64,000 nucleotides of DNA from an uncultured Eubacteriales bacterium (GTDB lineage: Bacteria; Bacillota; Clostridia; Oscillospirales; Acutalibacteraceae): the NCBI GenBank assembly GCA_934511365.1, contig CAKSWC010000009.1, forward strand, positions 16,638-80,637. Reading direction: 5' to 3'. Position 1 is the first letter of the stretch, and each line of letters opens with the position of its first letter. The notes under the pieces are model-generated. The model did not search any database, was not told the DNA's origin, and saw nothing but the letters and a program-made list of their open reading frames with translations. Below are positions 42,997 to 51,025 of the stretch, piece after piece. A program made the translations under genes and the position numbers.

Positions 42997-44742
42997 TTAA
43001 ACTTTTGCAAACTGGCTTTCATAAAGCTTTTTGTAAAATCCGTCTTTTTTCAAAAGCTCATCATGATTTCCTTTTTCAACAATCTTTCCGTCCCTCATAA
43101 CAAGAATAAGGTCGGCCCTTTTTATTGTTGAAAGGCGGTGGGCAACAATGAAGCTTGTTCTGCCTTCCATCATTTTGTCAAACGCCGCCTGAATTTTAAG
43201 CTCGGTGCGCGTGTCAATGGAAGATGTTGCCTCGTCAAGAATAAGCATCGGTGGGCGGCAGAGCATTGCTCTTGCAATGCACAGAAGCTGCTTTTGTCCG
43301 GCGGAAAGGTTTCCGCCCTCGCCGGAAATTTCTGTGTCATAGCCGTTTTCAAGCCTCATTATGAACGAATGGGCGTGGGCTTTTTTTGCGGCGTCGATAA
43401 TTTCCTCATCAGAGGCATCCGGCTTGCCGTAGGCAATGTTTTCTTTCACTGTGCCATGGCACAGCCATGTGTCCTGAAGAACCATTCCGTATCTTGAGCG
43501 AAGCTCATTCCGTCGCATTTTTCTGATATCAGCGCCGTCAACCTTTATTGCGCCGCGGTTAACGTCATAAAAGCGCATGAGAAGGTTGATGAGAGTTGTT
43601 TTTCCGCAGCCCGTTGGGCCGACTATCGCAATGCATTGCCCGCTTTTTACTTCAAGATTGAAGTCCTCAATGAGCGGACGATCTTCTGAATACCGGAACG
43701 CAACAGCCTCAAAGCCGACATTTCCGTTTATACGCGGGGAAAGAGGATTTTTCGGTTCATCCGGTTGGTTTTCTGCCTCAAGAACCTCAAAAATTCTTCT
43801 GGCGCAGGTGAGCGCATTTTGAAACTCCGTAACAACGCCGCTTATCTCGTTGAACGGCTTTGCGTACTGATTGGCATAGCTGAGAAAAACACTCAGTCCG
43901 CCAACGGTTATCACTCCGCCGCCGGAGACGCAGAGCATTGCCCCAATGAGCGTTACGATTGCGTAAACAATGTTGTTGACAAGCCTTGTGCTCGGATTTG
44001 TAAGGCTTGAAAAGAATGTTGCTTTGAGCGCGGCGTCGCAGAGTTCATTATTGATCTTATCAAAATTTTCAAGGCTTTCGCTTTCCGCGCCGAATGCTTT
44101 GATAACACTGCGCCCCTCAATAAGCTCATTGATAAGCGCAGTTTGTTCTCCTCTGATTGAGGCTTGCTTTGTGAAGTATTTATGGGTTCTTGTTGCAATA
44201 AACTTTGAAACAAAAATCGAAAGGGGAGTTAGGACAAAAACCGCCAGAGCAATTTTTCGGTTCAAAACAAACATGATAACAAGTATAGCGCCGATTGTAA
44301 CAACGCCGGTAAAAAGCTGCGTAAAGCCCATCAAAAGTCCGTCCGCAAAGGTATCAACATCGGAAATCATGCGGCTGAGAAGGTCGCCGAAGGAGTGGGA
44401 GTCAATGTATGAAATCGGGAGCGTATGAAGCTTTTTTGAAAGCTTTCCGCGCAGATCGCGGCAGACAAAATATGTGATTTTGTTGTTGCAAAGTGCCATT
44501 AAATATTGCGAAAGCGCAGCGGCAAGTGCAACAAAAGCAATGGTCAGAACTTTTTTCAAAACGCCGTCAAAATTGACCTCACCCTTGCCGAGCATATAGT
44601 CGATAGCGTCACCGGTAAAAACGGGGATAAGTAAAGCGGCGGCAACGCTGCAAACGGCACAAAGGACACTCATTGCAACAAAAAATGAGTGCGGCTTAAT
44701 AAGTCTTAAAACACTTTTGAGAGTTTTTTTGTCCATCGTCAT
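42997..44742 (-). CDS. ABC exporter half-transporter, canonical ATP site subunit
   Basis: The 581-residue protein has six membrane helices (about 20-310) and a C-terminal ATPase: Walker A IAIVGPTGCGKTTLINLLMRF, signature NLSAGQKQLLCIARAM, Walker B PMLILDEATSSIDTRTE with the catalytic Glu, and the switch His in VAHRLSTIKRAD. It overlaps the upstream ABC gene by 4 bases (ATGA). The two form a heterodimeric type IV exporter; the substrate (drug, lipid or peptide) is not evident. Confidence 0.92.
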   Translation of the reverse strand: MTMDKKTLKSVLRLIKPHSFFVAMSVLCAVCSVAAALLIPVFTGDAIDYMLGKGEVNFDGVLKKVLTIAFVALAAALSQYLMALCNNKITYFVCRDLRGKLSKKLHTLPISYIDSHSFGDLLSRMISDVDTFADGLLMGFTQLFTGVVTIGAILVIMFVLNRKIALAVFVLTPLSIFVSKFIATRTHKYFTKQASIRGEQTALINELIEGRSVIKAFGAESESLENFDKINNELCDAALKATFFSSLTNPSTRLVNNIVYAIVTLIGAMLCVSGGGVITVGGLSVFLSYANQYAKPFNEISGVVTEFQNALTCARRIFEVLEAENQPDEPKNPLSPRINGNVGFEAVAFRYSEDRPLIEDFNLEVKSGQCIAIVGPTGCGKTTLINLLMRFYDVNRGAIKVDGADIRKMRRNELRSRYGMVLQDTWLCHGTVKENIAYGKPDASDEEIIDAAKKAHAHSFIMRLENGYDTEISGEGGNLSAGQKQLLCIARAMLCRPPMLILDEATSSIDTRTELKIQAAFDKMMEGRTSFIVAHRLSTIKRADLILVMRDGKIVEKGNHDELLKKDGFYKKLYESQFAKV

Positions 44743-46460
44743 TTCACCTTCTCTGCGTTTTGGCTTTCAAAAATCTCGCGGTAGACCTCGCTTGTTTTAA
44801 GAAGCTCATTGTGTTTTCCGTTCCCGACGAGCTCTCCGTCGTCAAGAACCAAAATTCGATCCGCGTTTTTGATTGAACTGATACGCTGACTGATTATGAA
44901 AACCGTTGTGCTTTTTGGAAGCGAGCGCAGTGATTTCCTCAAAGCGGCATCCGTTGCAAAATCGAGGGCGGAAAAGCTGTCGTCAAGAATAAGAATCTCC
45001 GGTTTTGCAAGAACCGCTCTTGCAATGGTCAGACGCTGCTTTTGGCCGCCGGAAAGATTTGCGCCGCCCTGTTCAACCGGTTCGTCAAGCTTTTCCGGCT
45101 TTTTTTCAACAAAATCCTTTGCCTGCGCAATTTCAAGCGCGGCATAAATCTCCTCATCATCGGCGTCCGGCTTTCCGAGCAGCATATTGCTGCGTATTGT
45201 TCCTTTGAAAAGTGTGGCCTTTTGCAATGCGGCGGAAAGGATTGAGACAAGCTTTTCTTTCGGAATGTTTTTGATGTCGGTTCCGTCAATATATACAGTG
45301 CCGCTTGCCGCGTCATAAAAACGCAGTATGAGCGAGGCAAGAGTGCTTTTTCCGCAGCCGGTTCCGCCCGTTATTCCAACGGTTTCTCCTTTGAAAGCGG
45401 TGAATGAGATGTTCTTGAGCGCATCTCCACCTGAAAGCGAGTAGCGAAAACTGACGTTTTCAAAGCGAACGGCCTCGTTTGTGTCTTTTTTTGTGTAATC
45501 GGCTTTGAATTCCATTGAGCTTTCCGTGTCAAGAACTCTGCCTATGCGGTTCATGCAGGCCACCGAGCGGCCGAGCTGCGTGATTAGATTTGCAAGCTTA
45601 ACAAGCTCAATAAGTATCTGAGAAATATAGTTGATGAGGGCGATGATGTCACCGGAAAGAAGCAGACCCGAGTCGGTTCTTTTTGCGCCGAGCCAGAGAA
45701 CAAGAATGATAACCGTGTTGACAACAACATAGGTTAAAGGATTGAGCACAGCCGCGGTTTTTCCGACTCTGAGCTGCGAGTTATAGAGCTTTGCGTTGGC
45801 GTTTTCAAAGACTTCGGTCTGCTTTTTTTCTCTTGAAAAAGCGCGGATAACTCTTGCTCCGGTGAGGTTTTCGCTCGTAACTTCGGTAATTTTGTCAAGA
45901 TTTTGCTGAACATTTTCATACATTGGGTTCGTGATTCTCATAACGGAGAAGATGATTACAAAAAGAAGCGCAATGGCGGCAACAAAAACCCATGCCAGAC
46001 TTTTGCTTATTGAAAAGGCAAGAATTGTTGAGCCGAAAACGATGAACGGACTGCGCATGAAAAGGCGCAGAAAAAGGTTCAGTCCGTTTTGAACCTGCAT
46101 AACATCGCTTGTCATGCGCGTAATAAGTGTTGAGGCGGAAAGTTTGTCCGTCTCGCGCAGAGAGAGCGACTGAATTTTTTTGAGCAGGTCATGGCGCAGC
46201 GCGGTTGAGGTTCCGATTGCGGCTTTTGCGGCAAAATACTGCGCCGTGAAGCTGCTGAAAAGCCCAAGCAGCGCCATTGCAAGCAGCAGAAAAAAGCGGC
46301 GGAGAATATACGCCGAATCATTGTTTGCAATGCCTCTGTTAATGATGTCCGCAACAATGAGCGGAACGGTCAGGTCAAAGCAGGCCTCAAGCATTTTAAA
46401 AAGCGGCGCAAGAATGCTTTGAAGCTTATAGTTTTTAAGATAGTCTTTTAAGTGTTTCAT
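44739..46460 (-). CDS. ABC exporter half-transporter, degenerate ATP site subunit
   Basis: The 573-residue partner has the same six-helix plus ATPase plan. Walker A is VGITGGTGCGKSTLASLIL and the signature is NLSGGQKQRLTIARAVLA, but Walker B reads EILILDDSFSALDFATD: Asp stands where the catalytic Glu should be, and the switch residue is Gln (ISQRISSIKNAD) instead of His. Such non-equivalent sites are typical of heterodimeric exporters like TM287/288 and BmrCD. ATG 46460 has a GGAGA SD; a longer upstream frame is not supported. Confidence 0.92.
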   Translation of the reverse strand: MKHLKDYLKNYKLQSILAPLFKMLEACFDLTVPLIVADIINRGIANNDSAYILRRFFLLLAMALLGLFSSFTAQYFAAKAAIGTSTALRHDLLKKIQSLSLRETDKLSASTLITRMTSDVMQVQNGLNLFLRLFMRSPFIVFGSTILAFSISKSLAWVFVAAIALLFVIIFSVMRITNPMYENVQQNLDKITEVTSENLTGARVIRAFSREKKQTEVFENANAKLYNSQLRVGKTAAVLNPLTYVVVNTVIILVLWLGAKRTDSGLLLSGDIIALINYISQILIELVKLANLITQLGRSVACMNRIGRVLDTESSMEFKADYTKKDTNEAVRFENVSFRYSLSGGDALKNISFTAFKGETVGITGGTGCGKSTLASLILRFYDAASGTVYIDGTDIKNIPKEKLVSILSAALQKATLFKGTIRSNMLLGKPDADDEEIYAALEIAQAKDFVEKKPEKLDEPVEQGGANLSGGQKQRLTIARAVLAKPEILILDDSFSALDFATDAALRKSLRSLPKSTTVFIISQRISSIKNADRILVLDDGELVGNGKHNELLKTSEVYREIFESQNAEKVK

Positions 46461-46471
46461 AATCTCTCCGG

Positions 46472-47143
46472 TTATTTTAATTTTGCGGCTCTGACTTTCC
46501 AATCGGTCATATATTTTGAAAGGAACGTCTTGAAGCCCTCTTGATGGTTTGGATATTTCAGATGAGCAATTTCATGCAGAACAACATACTCAATTTCTTC
46601 CGGCGGAAAATGAACAAGGTTAAAATTGAAGGTGAGCGCCCCTGTTCCTGTTTTGCATTTTCCCCAATAGCTTTTGACTTTTTTGATTTTCCATTCCGAA
46701 CAGTGTAGGTCGGTGACGTTCTCCCATTTCTGAACAAAAAAGGAAAGCTCATTTTCAAGCCGGGTTTCAAGGAAGGCAGCAAGCGTTTTTTCGCGCTCAG
46801 TTTCGGAATCGGTTTTTGTGCTGACAGTGAGCGTTTCGTTTTCGGTGCAAACTCCGAACGGAGGCTCTGTTTGAAATTTCAGTTCATACGGTTTTCCGAA
46901 AAGCAAAATGCTTCCGTTGTTTTTGCTAAAAGAGAACTCCTGAGCTTCCTGCTTTTCTGAAAGTCTGCTTTGCGCTGTCTTTATTCGGTCAATTTTTTTC
47001 TCAAGAAAGCGCAGAACTTCCTTTTTGCCCATATATTTCGGAGCTGAAACTCTGATTGGCCCATTCGGATATATTCTGACATTTATCCGTTTAACGTCCT
47101 TTTTGGTTATTTCAAATGTTATGCCGTCAATTTCCTTTGTCAT
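46472..47143 (-). CDS. YgjP-like (DUF45/M48) metal-dependent protease
   Basis: The roughly 223-residue protein has the DUF45 features: RINVRIYPNGPIRVSAPKYM at the N-terminus, then a zinc-binding HEIAHLKYPNHQEGF (HExxH plus downstream His), and KSYWGKCKTGTGALTFNFNL. It is probably a cytoplasmic zinc peptidase, role unknown. The ATG at 47143 is taken, although the SD is weak and a GTG at 47152 is possible. It lies 11 bp upstream of the ABC exporter pair and may share its transcript. Confidence 0.85.
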   Translation of the reverse strand: MTKEIDGITFEITKKDVKRINVRIYPNGPIRVSAPKYMGKKEVLRFLEKKIDRIKTAQSRLSEKQEAQEFSFSKNNGSILLFGKPYELKFQTEPPFGVCTENETLTVSTKTDSETEREKTLAAFLETRLENELSFFVQKWENVTDLHCSEWKIKKVKSYWGKCKTGTGALTFNFNLVHFPPEEIEYVVLHEIAHLKYPNHQEGFKTFLSKYMTDWKVRAAKLK

Positions 47144-47259
47144 ATGATCCACTCACTTGTTGCTCAGACTGGCGGAAGGTGAATCGACCCGATTCTTTTT
47201 CCCTTGGCAAAACATTTTACCACAAATGTCAAATCAGTTCAATCGTAATAAAATTTATA

Positions 47260-47289
47260 TTGAAAAATGCTGAACAAAAATGTTATAAT
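47260..47289 (+). promoter_or_regulatory. Sigma-A promoter for the ybjQ unit
   Basis: TTGAAA (47260-47265) and TATAAT (47284-47289) with an 18-bp spacer. Confidence 0.75.
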
Positions 47290-47311
47290 TATCTAAAAAG
47301 AGGCGAACAGA

Positions 47312-47410
47312 ATGAAAAAAATAATTGTTGCCGCAATGCCGAAAAAGCCGACTGCTTCTTCTGTTGCGCGCTGGGCAAGACGGTATAATAACTGCTTCAA
47401 AATTAAGTAA
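47312..47410 (+). CDS. Basic 32-residue peptide ahead of ybjQ
   Basis: A 33-codon frame starts at ATG 47312, close after a good promoter, with AAGAGGCG as a moderate SD. The peptide begins MKKIIVAAMPKKP, contains ARWARRYNNC and ends FKIK; net charge is about +9. It ends 17 bp before the ybjQ start. It could be a small protein or a leader peptide; coding is not proven. I do not recognise it. Confidence 0.4.
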   Translation: MKKIIVAAMPKKPTASSVARWARRYNNCFKIK

Positions 47411-47427
47411 AATAAGGAGGTATATTT

Positions 47428-47751
47428 ATGGTTTGTTCAACAACTTCAACTCTTGATAACGCTGAAATTGTCGAATACAAAGGCCTTGTTTTCGGTGAGG
47501 TTGTATCCGGCGTTGATTTTATCAAGGACTTCGGAGCTTCAATCAGAAACATTATCGGCGGAAGGTCGCAGGGCTATGAAGAGGAGCTTATTTCGGCACG
47601 CAACGATGCTCTTGCGGAAATGGAACAGCGTGCGGCCGCGCTCGGCGCAAATGCCGTTGTCGGAGTCGATGTTGATTATGAGGTTCTCGGCCAGGGCAAT
47701 ATGCTGATGGTTTCGGCCTCGGGCACCGCAGTTGTTGCAAGAGGAAAATAA
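47428..47751 (+). CDS. YbjQ-family (UPF0145) protein
   Basis: The 107-residue protein has the YbjQ pattern: LVFGEVVSGVDFIKDFGASI, IGGRSQGYEEELISARNDAL and GANAVVGVDVDYEVLGQGN. The fold forms pentamers in solved homologues and is often called a putative heavy-metal-binding domain, but its role is unknown. AAGGAGG lies 8 bases before the ATG. A terminator follows, and the lysR promoter starts one base later. Confidence 0.9.
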   Translation: MVCSTTSTLDNAEIVEYKGLVFGEVVSGVDFIKDFGASIRNIIGGRSQGYEEELISARNDALAEMEQRAAALGANAVVGVDVDYEVLGQGNMLMVSASGTAVVARGK

Positions 47752-47767
47752 TTGCATTGAAAACTTT

Positions 47768-47805
47768 AAAGGAGCGTTCCGTTGGGAGCGCTCCTTTTGC
47801 TTTTT
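47768..47805 (+). terminator. Intrinsic terminator after ybjQ
   Basis: A 9-bp stem AAAGGAGCG/CGCTCCTTT, 12-base loop, then TGCTTTTT. Confidence 0.88.
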
Positions 47806-47806
47806 C

Positions 47807-47835
47807 TTGACATTTTTTAATGTGTGTGATATAAG
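47807..47835 (+). promoter_or_regulatory. Sigma-A promoter for the lysR-type gene
   Basis: TTGACA (47807-47812) and TATAAG (47830-47835), 17-bp spacer. Confidence 0.82.
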
Positions 47836-47836
47836 T

Positions 47837-47853
47837 TATAGGTAAAATCTATC
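47837..47853 (+). promoter_or_regulatory. LysR-type operator at the regulator's own promoter
   Basis: TATAG-N7-CTATC begins one base past the -10 hexamer, over the expected transcription start. Bound regulator would block its own transcription. It matches the box upstream of metQ in sequence and spacing. A CTATAG palindrome lies further on at 47867-47872. Confidence 0.6.
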
Positions 47854-47893
47854 GCACAATGCGTATCTATAGCAAACACAAGGAGGGTTCGGT

Positions 47894-48826
47894 TTGACAA
47901 TTCAGCAGCTTCATTACGCAATCACAATTTCCGAGGCCGGCTCACTCAACAAGGCCGCCGAGGTTCTCTATATTTCTCAGCCATCGCTTTCAAGTTCAAT
48001 GCAGGAGCTTGAAAAGGAACTTGGAATAACAATTTTTTACCGCAGCGGAAGGGGAGTTTCTCTGACTCAGGACGGAGCGGAGTTTTTGCTTTATGCAAGA
48101 CAGGTATATAATCAATACGAGGCTCTGACGGAAAAATACTGCGGAGCACAGAATGTAAAAAAGAAGTTCGGCGTTTCAACCCAGCATTACTCCTTTGCAG
48201 TTAAGGCCTTTGTTGAGCTTGTCAAAAGCTTTGACCTGACGCGCTATGAATTTGCAATCCGGGAAACAAAAACGCGAGACGTAATTTCAGATGTCAGCAA
48301 TATGCGTTCAGAAATCGGGATACTATATCTCAGTGATTTTAACCGCGCCGCCGTGAGCAAACTGCTGCGCAGCAATAATCTTGAATTTCATCATATCATC
48401 AAATGCCGTGCTTATGTCTATCTCTGGTCCGGTCATCCGCTTGCAAAGCAGAAGTCAATAAGCTTTGAACAGCTTAAGGATTATCCCTGCCTTTCCTTTG
48501 AACAGGGAGATTCAAGCTCGTTTTATTTTGCTGAGGAAATACTCAGCACCAGTGAATATACTCGCATTATCAAAGCGAACGACCGTGCAACAATGCTTAA
48601 TCTGATGATAGGTCTAAACGGCTATACCCTCTGTTCGGGAATCATCTGCGAGGAGCTGAACGGCAGCGATTATCTTGCCGTTCCCTTTGAGGCTGATTCC
48701 GTTGAGGAAAACAGTGATATGGAAATCGGATACATAACCAAAAAGAACACGGTGCTCAGCAATATCGGAAAAAGATATATTGAAGAAATTCAGACTTACC
48801 TGCGCGAAAAAGCGAAAAACCTCTGA
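47894..48826 (+). CDS. LysR-family transcriptional regulator of the adjacent ABC operon
   Basis: The 310-residue protein has a LysR winged helix-turn-helix at 1-60 (MTIQQLHYAITISEAGSLNK, AAEVLYISQPSLSSSMQELE) and a periplasmic-binding-like effector domain. The start is TTG 47894 with AAGGAGGG 8 bases upstream. It is upstream of, and on the same strand as, a methionine-type ABC operon; the shared operator boxes point to autorepression and activation of that operon. LysR regulators of methionine uptake (MetR/MtaR type) exist in other Firmicutes; the true effector is unknown. Confidence 0.9.
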   Translation: MTIQQLHYAITISEAGSLNKAAEVLYISQPSLSSSMQELEKELGITIFYRSGRGVSLTQDGAEFLLYARQVYNQYEALTEKYCGAQNVKKKFGVSTQHYSFAVKAFVELVKSFDLTRYEFAIRETKTRDVISDVSNMRSEIGILYLSDFNRAAVSKLLRSNNLEFHHIIKCRAYVYLWSGHPLAKQKSISFEQLKDYPCLSFEQGDSSSFYFAEEILSTSEYTRIIKANDRATMLNLMIGLNGYTLCSGIICEELNGSDYLAVPFEADSVEENSDMEIGYITKKNTVLSNIGKRYIEEIQTYLREKAKNL

Positions 48827-48851
48827 AAACAGACTTCCTTTCACGCTGAGA

Positions 48852-48868
48852 TATAGGCTGTGTCTATA
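48852..48868 (+). promoter_or_regulatory. LysR-type operator upstream of metQ
   Basis: TATAG-N7-CTATA, centred about 66 bp before the predicted transcription start, the standard recognition-site position for LysR activators. A CCATATGG palindrome at 48880-48887, next to the -35, could be the activation site. Confidence 0.62.
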
Positions 48869-48889
48869 ACCTACTATATCCATATGGTA

Positions 48890-48919
48890 TTGGACAAAAC
48901 AAAAAAGGCGGTATATAAT
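48890..48919 (+). promoter_or_regulatory. metQ operon promoter
   Basis: TTGGAC (48890-48895) and TATAAT (48914-48919) with an 18-bp spacer. The weak -35 suits an activator-dependent promoter. Confidence 0.75.
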
Positions 48920-48950
48920 GTGTTCGTTCAATCAAAGGAGGTTAAACACA

Positions 48951-48986
48951 ATGACACACAAACAGAACCAACGAATGTGCGGCTGA
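48951..48986 (+). CDS. 11-residue leader peptide upstream of metQ
   Basis: ATG 48951 is preceded by AAAGGAGG (48934-48941, spacing 9), stronger than the SD of metQ itself. The frame reads MTHKQNQRMCG then TGA. Methionine and cysteine just before the stop suggest a link between their supply and expression. No terminator hairpin is seen between it and metQ (64 bp), so control would be translational or Rho-dependent. Coding is inferred from the SD and position. Confidence 0.6.
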   Translation: MTHKQNQRMCG

Positions 48987-49050
48987 ATTTTTTTCGGTAT
49001 TTAGCACATATATTAAAATTTGTACATTATTTTGAAAGGTATGATATAAA

Positions 49051-49929
49051 ATGAAAAAAGTTATTGCAATCGTTCTTGCGGCTGTTCTTGTTCTTGCAAC
49101 ATTTGCCGCCTGCTCATCAAAAAATGACCCGTCCACTCCGGATTCCGACAAAAAGGCGGAAATTACTATAGCTGTTCCGAATGATACAACCAATGAAGCG
49201 CGTGCTCTTCTTCTCCTCCAGGATAAGGGTTACATAAAGCTTAAAGACGGCGCCGGAATTCAGGCAACTGTCAAAGATATTGCCGAAAATCCTTATTCAA
49301 TTAAGTTTGAAGAAGTTGAGGCCGCTCAGATTCCGAATATTCTTCAGGATGTTGATTACGCCGTTATTAATTCAAACTATGCAATTTCCGCAAAGCTCAA
49401 TCCTGTTAAGGATTCGCTTGCAATCGAAGGTTCATCCTCCGCATACGGCAACATTCTCGCCGTTAAAAAGGGCAATGAAAACAGCGACAAAATCAAGGCT
49501 TTGAAGGCTGCGCTCGAAAGCAAAAAGGTTGCCGATTTCATCACTGAAAAGTATGCCGGCGCAGTTGTTTCAACCGTTGAAAACCCGGGCAACGGCTTTG
49601 ATTCATCAGTAGATTACGGCAAGCTTGCCGGAGAAAAAATCTCTGTTGCCGCTTCACCAACACCGCACGCAGAAATTCTTGCCGTTGCAAAGGAAATTCT
49701 TGCCGAAAAGGACATCACTCTTGACATCAAAGAATTCACCGATTATGTTCAGCCGAACAAGGTTGTTGACAGCGGCGAGGTTGACGCGAACTACTTCCAG
49801 CATCTTCCTTATCTTGAGGACTTCAACAAGGAAAACGGAACAAATGTTGTTTCCGTGGGTGCTATCCACGTTGAGCCGATGGGCTTCTATGGCGGAAAGC
49901 AGACCACTCTTGACGCTCTCAAGAAATAA
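49051..49929 (+). CDS. metQ: Circularly permuted MetQ/NlpA-family substrate-binding lipoprotein
   Basis: The 292-residue protein has a lipoprotein signal (lipobox FAAC, Cys21) and clear MetQ sequence, but in swapped order. Residues 38-175 match the normal C-terminal half: ITIAVPNDTTNEARALLLLQ, GYIKLKDGAGIQATVKDIAE, VDYAVINSNYAISAKLNPVK. Residues 195-292 match the normal N-terminal half: EKISVAASPTPHAEILAVAK, FTDYVQPNKVVDSGEVDANY, FQHLPYLEDFNKENGT, then ending TLDALKK. In ordinary MetQ the second block comes first and the junction is the segment SLDEL..G-VAVPND. All pieces of the fold are present once. It should bind methionine or a similar amino acid for MetN/MetI. Confidence 0.9.
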   Translation: MKKVIAIVLAAVLVLATFAACSSKNDPSTPDSDKKAEITIAVPNDTTNEARALLLLQDKGYIKLKDGAGIQATVKDIAENPYSIKFEEVEAAQIPNILQDVDYAVINSNYAISAKLNPVKDSLAIEGSSSAYGNILAVKKGNENSDKIKALKAALESKKVADFITEKYAGAVVSTVENPGNGFDSSVDYGKLAGEKISVAASPTPHAEILAVAKEILAEKDITLDIKEFTDYVQPNKVVDSGEVDANYFQHLPYLEDFNKENGTNVVSVGAIHVEPMGFYGGKQTTLDALKK

Positions 49930-50017
49930 TCAGGCTTATTATTAAGGTTCAGAAATAGCGTTGTCTGCTTTTGCAGCCGACGTTATTTCTTGTATCAGAC
50001 CGTATGGGAGACAGTAT

Positions 50018-51025
50018 ATGATTGAAATTCAAAACCTTAGCAAAACCTTTTTAACCTCCGACGGAAAAGTTGAAGCGCTTAAAAATATATCCCTCAAAAT
50101 TAACGATGGCGACATCTATGGCATTATCGGAATGAGCGGCGCGGGAAAAAGCACCCTTGTCCGCTGCATCAATATGCTTGAAAGGCCGACCGAGGGCAAG
50201 GTTGTCATTGACGGGCGCGACATGGGTTCGCTTTCGCAGTCAGAGCTGCGCAAGGAGCGCAGAAACATCACGATGATTTTTCAGGGCTTTAATCTGCTCA
50301 TGCAGAAGAACTGCCTCAAAAACGTCTGCTTTCCTCTTGAACTTGCCGGGGTAAAAAAATCCGAGGCCGTGAAAAGGGCAAAAGAGCTTCTTGAAATTGT
50401 CGGCCTCGGCGATAAGCTTAAAGCCTATCCGGCTCAGCTTTCCGGCGGCCAGCAGCAGCGTGTTGCAATCGCCCGCGCACTGACAACTCACCCGAAAATT
50501 CTTCTTTGCGACGAGGCAACAAGTGCGCTTGACCCGCAGACAACACAGTCGATTCTTTCCCTTATCCGTGATATTCACGACAGACTCGGAATCACCGTTA
50601 TCGTAATCACCCACCAGATGAGCGTTGTTGAACAGATTTGCTCTCATGTTGCAATCCTTGACAACGGCGAGGTTGTTGAGGACGGCCTAGTCAGTGAGGT
50701 CTTTTCTGCGCCGAAATCAAGAGCGGCAAAGCATCTTGTTTTTCCGGAGGGATATGAGCAGGGAACTCAGATAAGCGGTGACAATGTTATCCGCGTTGTT
50801 TTCAACGGTGCAAAAGCAACGAATACTCCGCTCATTGCACAGATGGCGATTGACGAGGGCATCACAGCAAGCATTCTTTCCGCTTCAACAAAGGGAATCG
50901 GGGATAAGGCATACGGCAACATTATTCTCGGAATACCCGGCGGAAAAGCCGAGCTTGAAAGAGCTATGAAATATCTTAAAGCAATGCCCGATATATTCGT
51001 TGAGGAGGTGAAGAACGATGAGTGA
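50018..51025 (+). CDS. metN: Methionine-type ABC transporter ATP-binding protein
   Basis: The 335-residue ATPase has Walker A YGIIGMSGAGKSTLVRCINM, Q-loop FQGFNLLMQKN, signature LSGGQQQRVAIARAL, Walker B LLCDEATSALDPQTTQ and a C-terminal NIL domain (about 262-333, VFNGAKATNTPLIAQMAIDE), the substrate-sensing domain that causes trans-inhibition in MetNI. The ATG at 50018 has GGGAG 7 bases upstream; a longer frame to 49961 does not. It overlaps metI by 8 bases. Confidence 0.95.
   Translation: MIEIQNLSKTFLTSDGKVEALKNISLKINDGDIYGIIGMSGAGKSTLVRCINMLERPTEGKVVIDGRDMGSLSQSELRKERRNITMIFQGFNLLMQKNCLKNVCFPLELAGVKKSEAVKRAKELLEIVGLGDKLKAYPAQLSGGQQQRVAIARALTTHPKILLCDEATSALDPQTTQSILSLIRDIHDRLGITVIVITHQMSVVEQICSHVAILDNGEVVEDGLVSEVFSAPKSRAAKHLVFPEGYEQGTQISGDNVIRVVFNGAKATNTPLIAQMAIDEGITASILSASTKGIGDKAYGNIILGIPGGKAELERAMKYLKAMPDIFVEEVKNDE

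Noticed and set aside
48920..50017. SAM riboswitch or T-box before the methionine-type operon
   Set aside because: I looked for the conserved cores and terminator stem and saw none; only the short leader ORF is present.
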